Shown here in pieces: positions 1-11,571 of a stretch of 64,000 bases of DNA (position 1 is the first letter of the stretch; every line of letters begins with the position of its first letter). The notes beneath the pieces are model-generated. The model ran no database searches. It worked only from the letters and a program-made list of their open reading frames with translations, and was not told the origin of the DNA. Position numbers and translations under genes: made by a program. The DNA comes from Dryocosmus kuriphilus. Taxonomy: Eukaryota; Arthropoda; Insecta; Hymenoptera; Cynipidae. The DNA is taken from positions 182,840,001 to 182,904,000 of the forward strand of contig CM076190.1 of the NCBI GenBank assembly GCA_038277395.1, given 5' to 3'.

Positions 1-2110
1 TTTTTTGTAAATAAACTATCGGACTGAAAGTTTGGGAAATGCATGAGAAAACAATAAATTTGCGTTTGTATAACATTATTAGAGCAGGAATTTTGAAAAA
101 AGTTCTTTTCGACGAAATTAAAACGGGAAGCATTTTTCAGGCTAGTTCCAATCAACACCACTCCCAATGGCAGAGCCCGTTACACCGCGAATTTACATAT
201 TAATTTGTTTATTTGCACTATTCGTATAAAAATTATTGTGTATAATGTTTTCTAACGATGTTTGTCTAATTTTCTTGAAGACAGAGGAGTTTTTAACCTC
301 AATACTGCTCCATTGAAAAAAAGACAAATTGATTACAGAGTTGAACAGCACGGTCCGTATCTCCTGTGGATTTATTTATTAATTACAAATCTTGTTACAT
401 TATTTACGCTTAAATCACGTATGCAAATGTAGTTTCTTGTCTCCTTTTGCTTCTCCCTAGTGGACCACGTGGACGCAATGGTTACGCTACAGCGTAACCC
501 TAAAGTAACCCTAAAGTAATCTTAAAGAAACCTCGCAATATAATTAATAAATTCAACAAAATAAATATTTAGAATGTTGTAATTGTAGTTCTACGTTCAA
601 ATTGAAGTTAGAAAATGACGTAAATGCAAAAATTTGATTTTTTAGTCGTAGAAGTTAAAAAACATTTTTAAGTACGCGCCTGTGATGTGGCAGCCGGGCA
701 TGCAACAGTGTACGTCGGGCTGCCGTATTCGAGGCGCATGCTTAAAAATATATTTTAACTTCTACGACTGAAAAATCAAATTTTGGCACTTAAATCATTT
801 TGTAACGTCAATTTTAACGCAGAATTACAATTAAAACATTTAAAATATTTATTTTGTTGCATTTATTAATTATATTGCGAAGTTACTTTAAGATTAGTTT
901 AGGGTGACTTTTTAAGGGCATGTGCCACTGAGCGGAAGACCTGCATTACCAACTTTGATTTAAGGATTTATCCATTTACTTTTTGTACCACAGAACTTTT
1001 TTTATAAATAAAATATCGGACTGAAACTTTGGGAAATGCATGAGAAGACAATAAATTGCGTTTGTATATATTATTTGAGTAGGAGTTTTGAAAAGAGTTT
1101 TTTTCGACGAAATGAAAACTAGAAATTTCTTGGAGCTTCTCCAGAAATTTTTTGAATCACGGAACTTTTTTTTTACATGATATATTGACCTAAAACTTTC
1201 AGAGAAGCAAAAGGGGACAATAAACTACGTTCGTATACGCGATTTAAGTATAGATAATGTAAAAATATTTGTAATAACTAAATAAATTCCCAGGGATACC
1301 GACCGTGCTGTTGAACTCTGTAACCAACGTATTTTTTTCAGTAGATTGGTATTAAGGGAAACGACTCCTCTGTCATAAAGAAAATCATGCAAACAAAGTT
1401 AAAAAACATTATGCACGACAATTTTTGTACGTATAGTGCAAATGAACAAACTAATATGTAAATTCGCGGCGTCACCTGTCAGTGAACCCGACGCGTGTCG
1501 CGTGTTGCGCGCCATCGCTTTGATATGGGGAGCGGTGTTGATTGGAAGTAGCTTGCAAAATGCTTCCCGTTTAATTTCGTCGAAAAAACTTTTTTCAAAA
1601 TCCCTACTCAAATAATGTATACAAATGCAATTTATTGTCTTCTCATGCATTTCCCAAAGTTTCAGTCCGATATTTTATTTAAAAAAAAAGTTCTGTAGTT
1701 CAAAAAATAAATGGATAAATCCTTAAATTGAGGTTGGTAATGTAAGTCTTCCACTCAGTGGCAAATGCCCTTAAGGTTACGCTGTAGCGTAACCAAATAT
1801 TGCTTTCTCGCGGTCCGCTAAGGCTCTGAAAGTTTTAGGCCAACATATCATGTATAAAAGAAGTTAGAAAATTCAAAACATTTCTGGAGAATTTATTCAT
1901 CTGCTCCAAAGCTTCCCACTTTTAATTTCGTCGAAAAAAACTTTTTCAAAAATTCCTACTCAAGTAATGTATACAAGCGCAATTTATTGTCTTCTCATGC
2001 ATTAATTTCCCAAAGTTTCAGTGCGATATTTTATTTACAAAAAAATTTTTGTGATTCAAAAAGTAAATTAATAAGTCCTAAAAATTGGGGTTGGTAATAT
2101 AGGAATTTTG
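1..2110. repeat. Nest of dispersed inverted repeat copies
   Basis: One repeat occurs at least four times here. The stretch 1-352 returns as an approximate reverse complement at 1297-1690, sharing the block containing GGACTGAAAGTTTGGGAAAT and the block GAACAGCACGGTC. A shorter forward copy lies at 925-1250 and another inverted copy at 1790-2110. A separate hairpin element sits inside at about 472-920. No coding frame is supported; the short open frame at 1399-1650 lies inside a repeat copy. This is a non-autonomous inverted-repeat family of unknown class. Confidence 0.6.
472..920. mobile_element. Hairpin MITE with palindromic GGTTACGCTRTAGCGTAACC end
   Basis: Two arms of about 190 bp are imperfect reverse complements around a GC-richer centre near 670-735. 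Matching blocks include TTTTTAGTCGTAGAAGTTAA on the left and its complement near 755-775. The outer end carries GGTTACGCTACAGCGTAACC next to a GGACCACGTGGACGCAAT-like flank. The same end sequence recurs near 1776 and, inverted, near 49300, so this is a dispersed family. It has no coding capacity. Confidence 0.6.
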
Positions 2111-4985
2111 TATGCGTCACCTGCCCTTAACAAAAGATAACGACAAAAATAATTAAAAATTGTTAGGTTTTATATGTGAACGCACTATTTATTTATCATT
2201 TGAAAATATAAAATACATATTCAAAAAGTGAAACATAATTAAATTACAAAATTTTTTTAATTTAAGTATATATTTCAGATATTTCACGCGAGTAAAAAGT
2301 TTTAAATATTAAATAATAATTAAATTGGAAACTGTACTTGGATAAATTTTAATTAATTAAGAAATAAAATGGAATATTTTCATAAATACGATTTATTTAA
2401 GTTGTAACAATATGTAGATGGAAATAACCTCTTTCAAGAGTTAAGAATTTCTAATTAAAGTGTAATTTAAAATCAAAACTTTTGAATTTAAATTTGAATT
2501 TTTATCACGCTTTCACAAGTTTAAATCCAAATTATTTGAATAAAACTTAAAAAGTATTTGAAAGGCGTATAAGAGATAACTAGACAAGAATTGAATTTGA
2601 ACTAGAAACCAGACAATGTGAACGTTTTATAAGTTTTTTTTATATATTTATTTGAATACTGTTAAATTTTGAAGGATTTCGATTGGAAACAAAATAATTG
2701 TACATTTGAAAGAATTCACAATTTATGCATATATTTGGTATTATTTGTTTTTTTAATATTTTCAGTTTAAAAATTATTATTATATGCTTGTAAATACGTC
2801 AAATTAAAAACATATCAATTTTAATATCTCAATTCGAAATTCTACAATTTCAAGCATTTTAAGTTTTGAATTATATGTATTTTTTTGCTACTGGTGTATT
2901 CGTGCATTAGAAAGTGCTGAAATGAATCAAGTCGTTTCGGTCCCATGCAAAAAATTTGTGGGTTGGCATCCGAAAAAAAATAAAAAATAAATTTTTTTCT
3001 TGAAATCTTAAATGTCTTCTGTTTGGTTTTTGTATTTTAAAACTCGAATTTTTGAAAATTAAAAAGAAATTTCCTATTTGTTTCACAATTATGGCAGTTT
3101 TTTATGGACAGGTTTTGTCAGTGAACAGTAATAAAGAATTAAAAATTTAAACAAATAATTTTTGTTTAATTTAGAATTTTTTTAAACTATGCAAAAACAT
3201 GTTTTTAGAAAGAGTTAAATCTCCACATTTTTGGATGAAGTTGAAATGTTGACCCTGTTTAGCTTAAATACAAAAAACCTATTCTGCTTTCATGGAAAAA
3301 TGTTTTTTTGGATTTTTAATTTTGTTAGTTTTTATTTGGTACTATAATTAATAATTTTGTTGTTTTGCTTGTAAATCTTGGCCGTGTGTAGGTTCACCGA
3401 AATTCGATGAGCGTAGAACAATTAATGTTTTCGGTGAGTCTAGGGAAACTTGGAAGAAACTGAAAAAGGGTGGCTATGATCACTCATACTTCGATAAAAC
3501 TTCAGTTGCAATCTCGGAAAGCTCGACCGGGAACCAAACGGGAATAATACATTAATTAACTATCCTGTAATATTTATTTAAAAACTTTAAATTTTCCATA
3601 CGAATTTTATCACTTTTAAATGATGTATATGGTAAATAAAAATTAATTTTTAATACATACCTGCTTGATAAAAGTATTTCTATCCTAAATATCTACATTA
3701 ACTTTATGATTTTAATTATGATCTTTCGACATTTCTTATGCTGATAATATGAACAATGTGCCAATTTAAAAATAGAATTTTAATAATTAATTGTTTTACG
3801 TCTTTACAAATATTATTTTAAAAATACAAAAATTTAATTTATGAGTGTTGGGAAAAGGCCCTAATCTCAGAAATTCATCTCTTTATTTTCAGTAATTAAT
3901 AAGAAAAAGTTATTTATCACCATTATTTTGAAAAATGCCGGATTTTCACACAAAAATTGTTCGCTTTTTTTTTCAAAAAGAATATTCGAAAATTTTTTGG
4001 CGCCCTTTTCTAAAACTTTTTATTTTAGATGTATCTTTCGTTGCACCGCAGGTACTATATTACTTATGTCGCAGAATTATTTTTCGACGGAATATGTTGT
4101 TTTTCAAACGATTTTAGACGATACGTATTTCACCCATTTAATGAAATTCTTTTTGACGAAGTTATGAGTATTTAAACTTTTAGAGCTGGTAACACAGTTT
4201 ATAAAAAAACGTCTGGAAATTTTTCTCAAAAAAGAAAGCGTTAATTTTTTGTTGATTTTGTCATAGATTAGTACCAATATAAAGAATATATTCAATAAGA
4301 GTTTATCTTGTTCCTGCCTCTTGGAAAATAGAAAATTTAATTTATTTTCATGGAATATATTCACTATATTAGTATTAAGAATCAAGAAAAAAAATAACGC
4401 TGCTTTTCTTTTTTGAGAAAAATGAGTTAAACACCGTCGCCATTTTGTCCAATTTTTATAGCTTTTGGTGGATTCAGAGAAAGAACGAAAAGATCTATTA
4501 GAATCAAACAGAAAAATTAAAATATCTTTATTGATTTAGATACTGCAGCAGCCTGATTTTGAAACGAATTCGACCCAGTCACCCAGAACTTTTTTCATAA
4601 ATCAAGTATAGAATATCTAGTGTATCTTTTAAAACTTGTTTCGATATTGCTAAAAATTTTGATATAGAACATGTCTGAATCCTTTTTATTCAAATTGAAT
4701 TCCTATTATTATTTTAGTCATGTTTCTAAATTTTGTTCAAATTTCAGTGGAAAAATGAAAGGGCCATAGTAGCGTTTCTGACGTAATATCATATTTTTCG
4801 CTCAATAAATCAAGTAATGAGAAGTACGAAAATAAAAAAATATCGATATCATGCTGAAAATGCTTATTTTTAGATTCTTTAAAAAATACCATTTTTTATG
4901 TTATAAAATAAGTAAGAGTATAGTAGTTCTTGTTTAAAGAAGAAAGACTGCAAAATGACGTATCTTTAAAACCGAAAAATTGCCA
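2111..4985. other. AT-rich intergenic sequence, no gene seen
   Basis: The stretch is very AT-rich with many homopolymer runs. The few open frames (for example 3928-4167 plus and 4104-4385 minus) are short, overlap on opposite strands and show no recognisable domain. A short dyad of TTCACCGAAA and TTTTCGGTGAG lies near 3390-3460. Nothing else is supportable. Confidence 0.5.
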
Positions 4986-5250
4986 AGTCGAAGACAATAA
5001 TTTCCAAAGGAAAAATATTCCAACCCTTTCTTTATGTATGTATAAATATTTTAATCTGCCAACGCTTACCGGGTATCCTATGATTCTTGCAAATGATGTC
5101 TATATGTGAAAAATGAAAAAATTCCCATATAATTCCCATACATCATCACTATAAAGAACCATAGGATACCCGATACGCGTTGCATATTTAAGTATTTATA
5201 CATACATAACGAAGGGGCTGGAATATTTTTCTCTTGGAAATTATTGACGT
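4986..5250. mobile_element. Hairpin MITE, about 260 bp
   Basis: Arms at about 4986-5093 and 5148-5250 are reverse complements. Matching blocks are AATAATTTCCAAAGG with its complement at 5233-5249, TTTATGTATGTATAAATA with TATTTATACATACATAA, and CGGGTATCCTATG with CATAGGATACCCG. There is no open frame. It ends just before the coding relic at 5264. Confidence 0.65.
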
Positions 5251-5263
5251 TGATTGCGTTCGA

Positions 5264-5726
5264 TTATTTGCGTGGATGTGGGAATATTGCGTCTCTGCGT
5301 TCTCCAGCCACCATGTAATTTACATTTTCAGGAAATAATTTTATTTCTTCATCATCCATTTCTTGGGGTACTTTGAGGAGCTCGTCTAATTTAACCCGAA
5401 CTCCAATATGAGACTCAGGATATATTGCAAAAAAACGTGTTACCATCAGCAATAAATCCAACAACCTGATTCTCTTGATCCACTATTACATCACGTGTTG
5501 GTTCTTGCTATGGTATCTTGTGTGGAAAACCTTCCTTCATCATTACACAGCCGGGAGGAAATATGAAATTTTTTACTATAGGATTACCAACACGAATTTC
5601 TAAAGGAAAATGAGAGAGAACCCTGTTCAGTATATTGAGAAGAACTCGGTTCGCCACACTGAGGAGGAATACGTTCAGGAGATTCTTGACGTTCTATAGT
5701 TTTTCGGTTCCCCTGTAAACTTAATT
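5264..5726 (-). pseudogene. Decayed coding exon, possible relative of the secreted-peptide family
   Basis: On the minus strand a good splice acceptor (TTGTTTTTACAG) ends at 5727. It is followed by about 46 open codons in phase 1, the phase used by the secreted-peptide exons near 54 kb. Downstream, coding-like sequence continues through a frame change, an in-frame TAG and a further shift in a T run near 5425-5435, then an open frame to a stop at 5264. One segment (codons at 5454-5483) reads VDQENQVVGF. The terminal exon at 53897-53988 reads VNQQNKLVNF, similar over ten residues. No known domain is recognised. The family link is inference from a short match plus the shared intron phase; the breaks make it a pseudogene. 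Confidence 0.35.
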
Positions 5727-6339
5727 CTGTAAAAACAAATAGGAATGATTTAATTTTTAATGGCTAATACTAACAATATTGGTTGTCTCAATCGCTGAAA
5801 AGAATAAAATTAGTATTTATTTAAGGATACTTCAAATAAAGATCAAAGTTATAAAGTAACGCATTAAAGAAAAGAATTCTAAGCTTAAATGGTAAAAAAA
5901 TAATTAATTTAATTATCGATTTTTTTCTAATATTCTTCTGTACTCAGCACTTCATTGGTTAATACCCCGCTGCCACTCGAAAATTGATACCGGCCAAGGT
6001 CGCATTATAAATGGCACACCATTTTCGTTTAGAATGATCAAGAGCCAGTCTCCAGAATACCGAAATTGCTCGAAAAATTTTAGTATACCAAGAAACCGCT
6101 CTAAAATTTTAGCATGCTAAAAAACTTAGAGTGGTCTCGAAAATAGCACCCCTCTTATGGAAACAAAAACTTTAAGTTAACGAATATAATATGCCTCATG
6201 TATAAATTTTAATTTTTCGGTACGTGGATTAATATTATTTCACATTGAAAAGCACAGAGAACTTAATTTATGAGTACACTAGATTCAAATATCACTTTGA
6301 GAAATATTTTTCAGATAAGGTTTTCACGGAATTAAAATT
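5727..6339. other. Unassigned AT-rich sequence
   Basis: No convincing gene. A short stretch near 6030-6150 has repeated AAAATTTTAG(T/C)AT blocks, suggesting an old small repeat. Confidence 0.4.
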
Positions 6340-8235
6340 CTTCTAGGGACATATGCTAGTCTGTTGGCACTCGTGCTTCGCGCTCGACATTTGAAACGCG
6401 CTTCGCTCTATCGCCCTTAAGGAATACATTCTCATCATGACACTCACGCTTCGCGTTCGATAATTACATTTTTTTAAAACACATTGTAGATTGGTAAAGC
6501 TCTTTGTGATTTTCTAAATTTTCAAAATACAGGATTTCGATTCTTAAAAGTAAAACGATGAGTCTTATAGATAAATTTTGTAGCTCTTTCCAAGGTGAAT
6601 AATTCTGCTTGTTAATATTTTCTCATAACTTGCATAGTTTTGCTGAAAAGTGGTTTTCTTTATATTTCATAACATATTTCACGAATATCTCAAAAACTAC
6701 GCGTCTGCTCAAAAAAATGACAGAAAGCAAATTTGTAGCTCTTTTTGAGGAGAACAACTTCGTTTATTATTATTTTTCCGTATCTTGCATAGTTTGGCAG
6801 GAAATTTGAAATTTTTGATTTTTAATACCGTTTTATCGATTAAAACAAAAACTGTGCATTTAATCAAAAAATGTTTTAAAAAAAATTTGTAGATATTTTT
6901 AAATTGAACAACCTCGTCTCCACCATTTTTTTTATCTTTAATATTTTGGCGGGAAACCAGAGTTTTTAAATTTTAATAGCTTTTTCTTGATTAAAACAAA
7001 AACCGTTCATTTTATCAAAAACCGGTTAAGACAAAATTTTTAGATTTTTTTAATATGAACAATTCTATTTCTTACTTTTTTTTTTGTATCTCGCATAGTT
7101 TAGCCGGAAAATGGATTTTTTGATTCTGTGAAAACCGTTTTTGATGGATAAAACGATAACCGTTGATCAAAAACCGCTGGTTAACGAACTCGTCCTTTCT
7201 TTTTACCCCTTAAAAAAGTGTACCAAAGCGCACTCCAATCCGATTAGTCCTTCGAAAGTTATCGCGTCCACAGACGACGACAACGACAACGACAGACAGA
7301 CAGACTCCGTCGTAAAAACCGTTTTTTCGGATTCAGGGGGTCTCAAAACGTGGAGATTTCATGAAATCCGCGAAAGTCAGATTTTAAATAAATCTAATAC
7401 CTTCTCTGATGAGAATGTAAAAATTGCATTTTTCAGCCAAACTATGTAAAAAATTAAGAAATTTACGTTTTAGATATAATTTCATTGATTGGCGAGCACG
7501 AGAAACGTGATGAGAAAGCGCCTGAGTAGCGGGCAGATTTTTCAATAACTTTTAATAACTTTTTACTGACTGTATAGTAATGTATTTTTTGATTAAAATA
7601 ACAGTATTATACGTTTAATGAATAAAGTATGGGTTGTATTAAAAAATGGTTTTAAGAGAATTTGTAGGTCTGTGGAAGGTGAATAATTCCGCTTCTTGAT
7701 GTTTTCTCGTATCTCGCATACTTTTGCGGAAAAGTGGATTTTTTTATATGAATTAATATATTTCACGAATAACTTAAAGACCATGCGTCTTTTCGAGAAA
7801 ATGGTAGACAGTAAATATATAGATATTCTTGAGCTGAAAAACTTTATTTATTATGATTTTTTTCTTATCTTGCATATTTTGGCGGGAAATTTGAATTTTT
7901 TATTCTTAGAATGAATTTATGATGGATAAAACCAGAACCATTGGTCAAAACCCGCTGGTTGACGAACTCGTTCTTCATTTTTACGCCTTGAAGAAGTATG
8001 CAAAAGCGCAGTCTAATCTGATTAGTCCTTCGAAAGTTACCGTGCTAACAGACTACGACAACGACGACAACGACAACGACAACGACAGACAGAAACCAAC
8101 GTAAAACCTGTTTTTTTTTTTTTTTCGGATTCAGGGGGTAATGAAACGTCGAGATTTCCTGAAATCCGCAAAAGTCAGTTTTCACATAAAACTAATACCT
8201 TCTCATTGAGATGAGAATGTAAAAATATTTACAAA
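6340..8235 (+). repeat. Dispersed repeat family with CGCG motifs, copy 1
   Basis: This copy shows the family's order most clearly. It starts with CGCTTCGCGCTCGA-type motifs (6375-6460), then the block ACATTGTAGATTGGTAAAG. Next come degenerate units of roughly 130-160 bp that each contain TTTGTAG..CTTTTT, TCTTGCATAGTTTGGCGGG and AAACAAAAACYGTGCATTT. The end block is ATGGATAAAAC, a GAC/AAC microsatellite, then GGATTCAGGGGGT and TACCTTCTC. The end block occurs twice (7120-7460 and 7905-8230). Frames starting at the ATGGATAAAA block are open for 60-100 codons in some copies and broken in others, so no gene is called. Other copies lie at 19.1-27.6 kb. Confidence 0.6.
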
Positions 8236-8960
8236 AAGTGTTTCATGCTTTTCGCAGCATTTTTTATCTTTTGTCAAAATAGTTCATCAAATGAACAAAA
8301 TTAGTCAAAAATGCAATATATTTTTATTCATAAGCATTGAAAAATATTTTCTAAACTTCAATTTCTGATATTTTTTTCAATCTAATTCTATTTTTTTCCA
8401 TGCTTTTTTTGAACGTTTACTATTAAAGCAGAAGGTCATTGGCGAAATATTTACAGCTAATTCTGCTAAAAAAGTTAAATCTATCTAACAATAAGTAAGA
8501 AGTGGACAAGTGATTGAAAATTTCAGAAAAGAACTGCAACTTTCTAGAATTAGGTAGTAGAAATAACTTGTACTACACAATTTATACACATAAAGAAAAT
8601 TTACACGGAATTTATAAAATGTTTTAGGGTATTATATTTGGATACATTTACATTTATTTATATTTTTTATTATTATTTTTTTAATATTATTTATTTTATT
8701 TATTTTTATTTATTATTATTTATATTTTATATTATATTTTTATTATTATTATTTATATTTACATTATATTGCTTCGTTCTTATAATTTCAATACGTTCTT
8801 TATACAGATCTGATGAGGGAAACCAGCTGGGTTTCCGAAACGCAATCGATTCGAATAATGTTTTAAAATAAATATAACTATTAGTCTTGAAGATGTCGTA
8901 ATTATTGGATTTTTACCTAAATTTATATGAATTATAAAATTTTCCCAGGCGTAAAAAAGA
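8236..8960. repeat. AT-rich and TTA-rich low-complexity sequence
   Basis: From about 8638 to 8771 the sequence is almost entirely TTATTATTT-type low complexity. The open frame there encodes a run of F, I, Y and L and is compositional. The rest is AT-rich with no gene. Confidence 0.5.
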
Positions 8961-9467
8961 TAATTTACTTCTTCTTACCCGGGTAGAAATTTTGCTATAG
9001 CCCCGACCTGGCCAAATGGGGTCCAGATCGGGTACACCGGTCTGGGCCCGGTCGCTGATGAAACACACGGCCCGACCGGGATCGGCTCGGGTCTCCCGTT
9101 CGGGCCACCAGATCGGTACCCGTTCTGGCGCCTGCACGGAAAGAAATAAATTTGTAGAAGCAAAAAAGCTTTCTTATTTTGCTTACAAGATTTTATGTTA
9201 TTGAACAAAAGTTTTTATTAAACCAACAAACGAGTTCTTTCAATCAAAAAATGCGAAATGAGTTTGTTGGTTCAACAAAAAGTTTTTCTAAGAGAATTAA
9301 AATTTTGTAGGCAAATTTAGAAATTTACCTAAATTTAGATAAATCTGCAAAAAAAAATTGTTTTATATATTATGGCTGCACTTATATTATGTTTAAAGTT
9401 ACACAATTGCACAAACATTTACTTATATATATACATATAGGTAATAGCAGGCTTAATTACTATGAAA

Positions 9468-9570
9468 AATCGCACCCGCTGAGGAGTCGAACCCTACCTA
9501 GCATACCTAAAACTACCTTACATTATGTATAAATATACCTCACGCCTTAGCCGACTGAGCTATTACATCG
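9468..9570 (-). other. tRNA-like A box and B box (SINE-like)
   Basis: On the minus strand TAGCTCAGTCGG (9551-9562) matches the tRNA A box, and GGGTTCGACTCC (9483-9494) matches the B box, about 57 bp apart. The flanks do not form a seven-pair acceptor stem and the T stem is imperfect. A tRNA-derived SINE head or decayed tRNA is more likely than a working tRNA. Confidence 0.35.
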
Positions 9571-9689
9571 CTTGAACTTTCTTGACAAAAACAAAGCCAA
9601 GGTGTTTCCTTGAAAAACCAAGAGACGACGGAGAAATATACATATATTTCCACATATTAGGAAGCTCGACAAGTTTTTAGAAGTTTCCA

Positions 9690-9925
9690 AATTAGCAAAA
9701 TTCTAAAAAATTTGAAAAATTTTTCAAAATTTCAAAAATTTCAAATATTTCAAAAATTACCAAATTTCTCAAAAATTTTCAAAACTACCAAAATTCTCAA
9801 AATTTTAGAAATTCTTGAAAATTTGAGAAATTTTTGGAAAATATGAATATTTTTGGATTTTTTGGAATTTTTAATAATTTTTGAAAATTTTGAAAATATT
9901 TCGAAAATTTGTAAGATTTCATTAA
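9690..9925. repeat. AAATTTTCAAA-type low-complexity repeat
   Basis: A run of degenerate units such as TTTCAAAAATTTC, then their complements (GAAAATTTGAG, AAATTTTGAAAA), makes the stretch weakly self-complementary. No coding potential. A short ATGATCCT tandem lies just beyond, at 9970-10010. Confidence 0.5.
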
Positions 9926-10654
9926 AGCAGATTAAGCTTGACTCGCTCTGTACTCTTGACGCTTTTCCCTATGATCCTATGATCCTAGAATGATCCTATG
10001 ATCCTTGGAATTCCAATCAGAATACATCTGTGATGGGAACAATAAGGATCCAAATCTTCCGGACTCGATGTGTACTCGGAGTTCTTTGCATTTTTGAAAA
10101 ACAAATTTGTTATCACTATAATCACAACGCAACTTTATACTTCACACCAAATGTGCAACACACAGAAAGCTATTTCTCGAAACAGGGACTAGATGGCGTT
10201 GCAATACGCAGCCCGATCAGGTCCTGTTCGAGGCCATGGAATTATCCCGATCGGTCCATGATCATATTAAACCGATCAGGGCCCGAACGGTAACTGGGGA
10301 AACTTTTGGCGATTTCCACCCGGGTATAGATTGTACTGAAAGAAACTGCAAAAAAATGTGTTGTTATGAACTGAATTTTTTTCGAAATCATATCCCAAAA
10401 ATTTCACTTTATAAAATAATTGACAACAAACTATTTTATATAAATTAATGAAACCACTTTATCGGTAAAGATCTAATTGCGTATCAAGATGCACATGCAA
10501 AATGATAGTAACATATGTTTCAACTCTTTCGAAGTGAAATAGAAATTGGAATGGAATGTACTTCACAAAAAATCAATTTTTAAATATAGTCAATATGTGG
10601 ATGTAAGATATTTGAATACATGAATAATTTGGTATTACATTATATTCTACTTAC

Positions 10655-10712
10655 CAACAGAATTAAGAAATACCGAAATAGTAAAATGGAGAATTGAAAT
10701 AGAAACTTTCAT
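10655..10712 (-). CDS. Signal-peptide first exon, second copy of a secreted-peptide gene
   Basis: The exon starts at ATG (10712-10710) and ends in phase 1 at a perfect GTAAGT donor (10654-10649). It encodes a hydrophobic leader, starting MKVSISIL and ending FLNSV, as expected of a secretory signal. It has the same 58 nt length as its paralogue at 53322-53379, with no indel. The last 27 bases are identical. About seven of the first thirteen codons differ, nearly all changing the amino acid. A TATA-like block (10852-10864) is shared with the other copy. No partner terminal exon is visible downstream, where the duplication stops near 10395 and another element begins. It may be an orphan exon, or its 3' exon may be outside the recognisable part. 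Confidence 0.45.
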
Positions 10713-10851
10713 CTTGCTAGAGATAGGTGAACAATTTGTAAAGAATTTCTCGAGCTACAAAACTTGGATATTTACTAACCATTAACTCTTTATTGACAAA
10801 AAACGTTGTGTGAATTTCGATGGTGGAATAGATTTGAGACAACAACGCTGT

Positions 10852-10864
10852 GCGTATAAAATAT
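10852..10864 (-). promoter_or_regulatory. TATA-like element shared by both signal-exon copies
   Basis: On the minus strand TATTTTATACGC lies about 140 bp upstream of the ATG at 10712. The same block, at a similar distance, precedes the ATG at 53322. Conservation between copies is seen; promoter function is inferred. Confidence 0.25.
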
Positions 10865-11105
10865 TTTTCTTTCTATGAAATCAGCAAACTTTATTTATTT
10901 TCCTTGAAATCGGCACGTGCACGCTATCAAGAAGTTTCTCTTTTTGTTCGCTTTGGAAATGTTAAATTTAAAAAAAAAAAAACCTCCAAAATAGCAGAAC
11001 ATTTTAACTTATTTCGTACTCGCTTTAGAATACATTATTAGATTTTTCACCATTTTTATTGATTGCTTGACGACTAGGAAATACCTTGAAATAATTTAAA
11101 AACCT

Positions 11106-11119
11106 ACATTATATAAGTA
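11106..11119. repeat. Target-site duplication, left flank of the LINE
   Basis: ACATTATATAAGTA at this position is repeated exactly at 16188-16201, so the two 14 bp copies bracket the LINE. This fits target-primed reverse transcription. Confidence 0.8.
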
Positions 11120-11571
11120 GTAGTAGTAGTATAAGATGTTTTATTTCGGCCATCATGGCCCAGAAACATGCTGACAGAGTCTGCTACATCGAAGATTACA
11201 TGTATAATATTTACATTAATTACAAATTCTTACAACTATTGTCTACTCTAACTCCATTCTGTTAATACTATTCATTCTTTCCACTCTTTAACAATTCGGT
11301 TTCTTTTCCTCTATTCGTATTGCCTCTATTCGTATTGCCTTTTCGCTCGCTAGACTTTGTACCCTTCCGTTCGCCATTTTTTACTTTTCTCTCGCCAGTT
11401 ATTGTGCCTTTTCGCTTGCCAGTTTTTGTGCCATTTCGCTCGCAAGTTTTTAATTCTATTTAACATTCTAAAACATAATATAGTATAATTAGTTTATAAA
11501 TTACTTATTTTGCATTTTTCTTTCCTTATCCCTTCCCCCTTACACGTCAATCTCCTCTCTTTATTTTCATT

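Larger units (their letters stand above)
8963..10345. mobile_element. Putative DNA element with ACCCGGGTRGAAAT ends and GC-rich termini
   Basis: ACCCGGGTAGAAATTTTGC near 8979 faces ACCCGGGTGGAAATCGCCA read on the minus strand near 10327. Both ends carry GC-rich sequence built from CCCGATCGG-like dyads (8998-9130 and 10195-10330) in a very AT-rich setting. The interior holds a tRNA-like segment and low-complexity sequence, with no transposase. This could be a non-autonomous DNA transposon, or two independent small elements that share ends. Confidence 0.35.
10395..11105 (-). repeat. Inverted duplication block A, left part
   Basis: This segment is the reverse complement, with scattered differences, of about 53000-53640. 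Matching blocks include CGATTTCAAGG-type sequence with GCGTGCACGTGCC, the TATTTTATACGC block and the exon with its donor. Block A is split by the LINE and resumes at 16202. The shared region includes the signal-peptide exon at 10655-10712 and its upstream sequence. Confidence 0.7.

Noticed and set aside
7144..7449. Open frame starting MDKTITVDQKP, also open at 7922-8104 and 27292-27549
   Set aside because: It lies in the end block of the CGCG repeat. Other copies (26558 and the inverted one near 22350) are broken by stops or shifts, and the acidic D/N run is just the microsatellite. No sign of selection.
8638..8871. 77-codon frame of F, Y, I and L
   Set aside because: Translation of TTATTT low-complexity sequence.
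9016..9204. Open frames on both strands over 8913-9208
   Set aside because: GC-rich palindromic element end gives stop-poor sequence on both strands; no domain.
10236..10448. Open frames over the GC-rich CCCGATCGG segment
   Set aside because: The segment is dyad-rich element sequence; frames are short and overlap on several registers.
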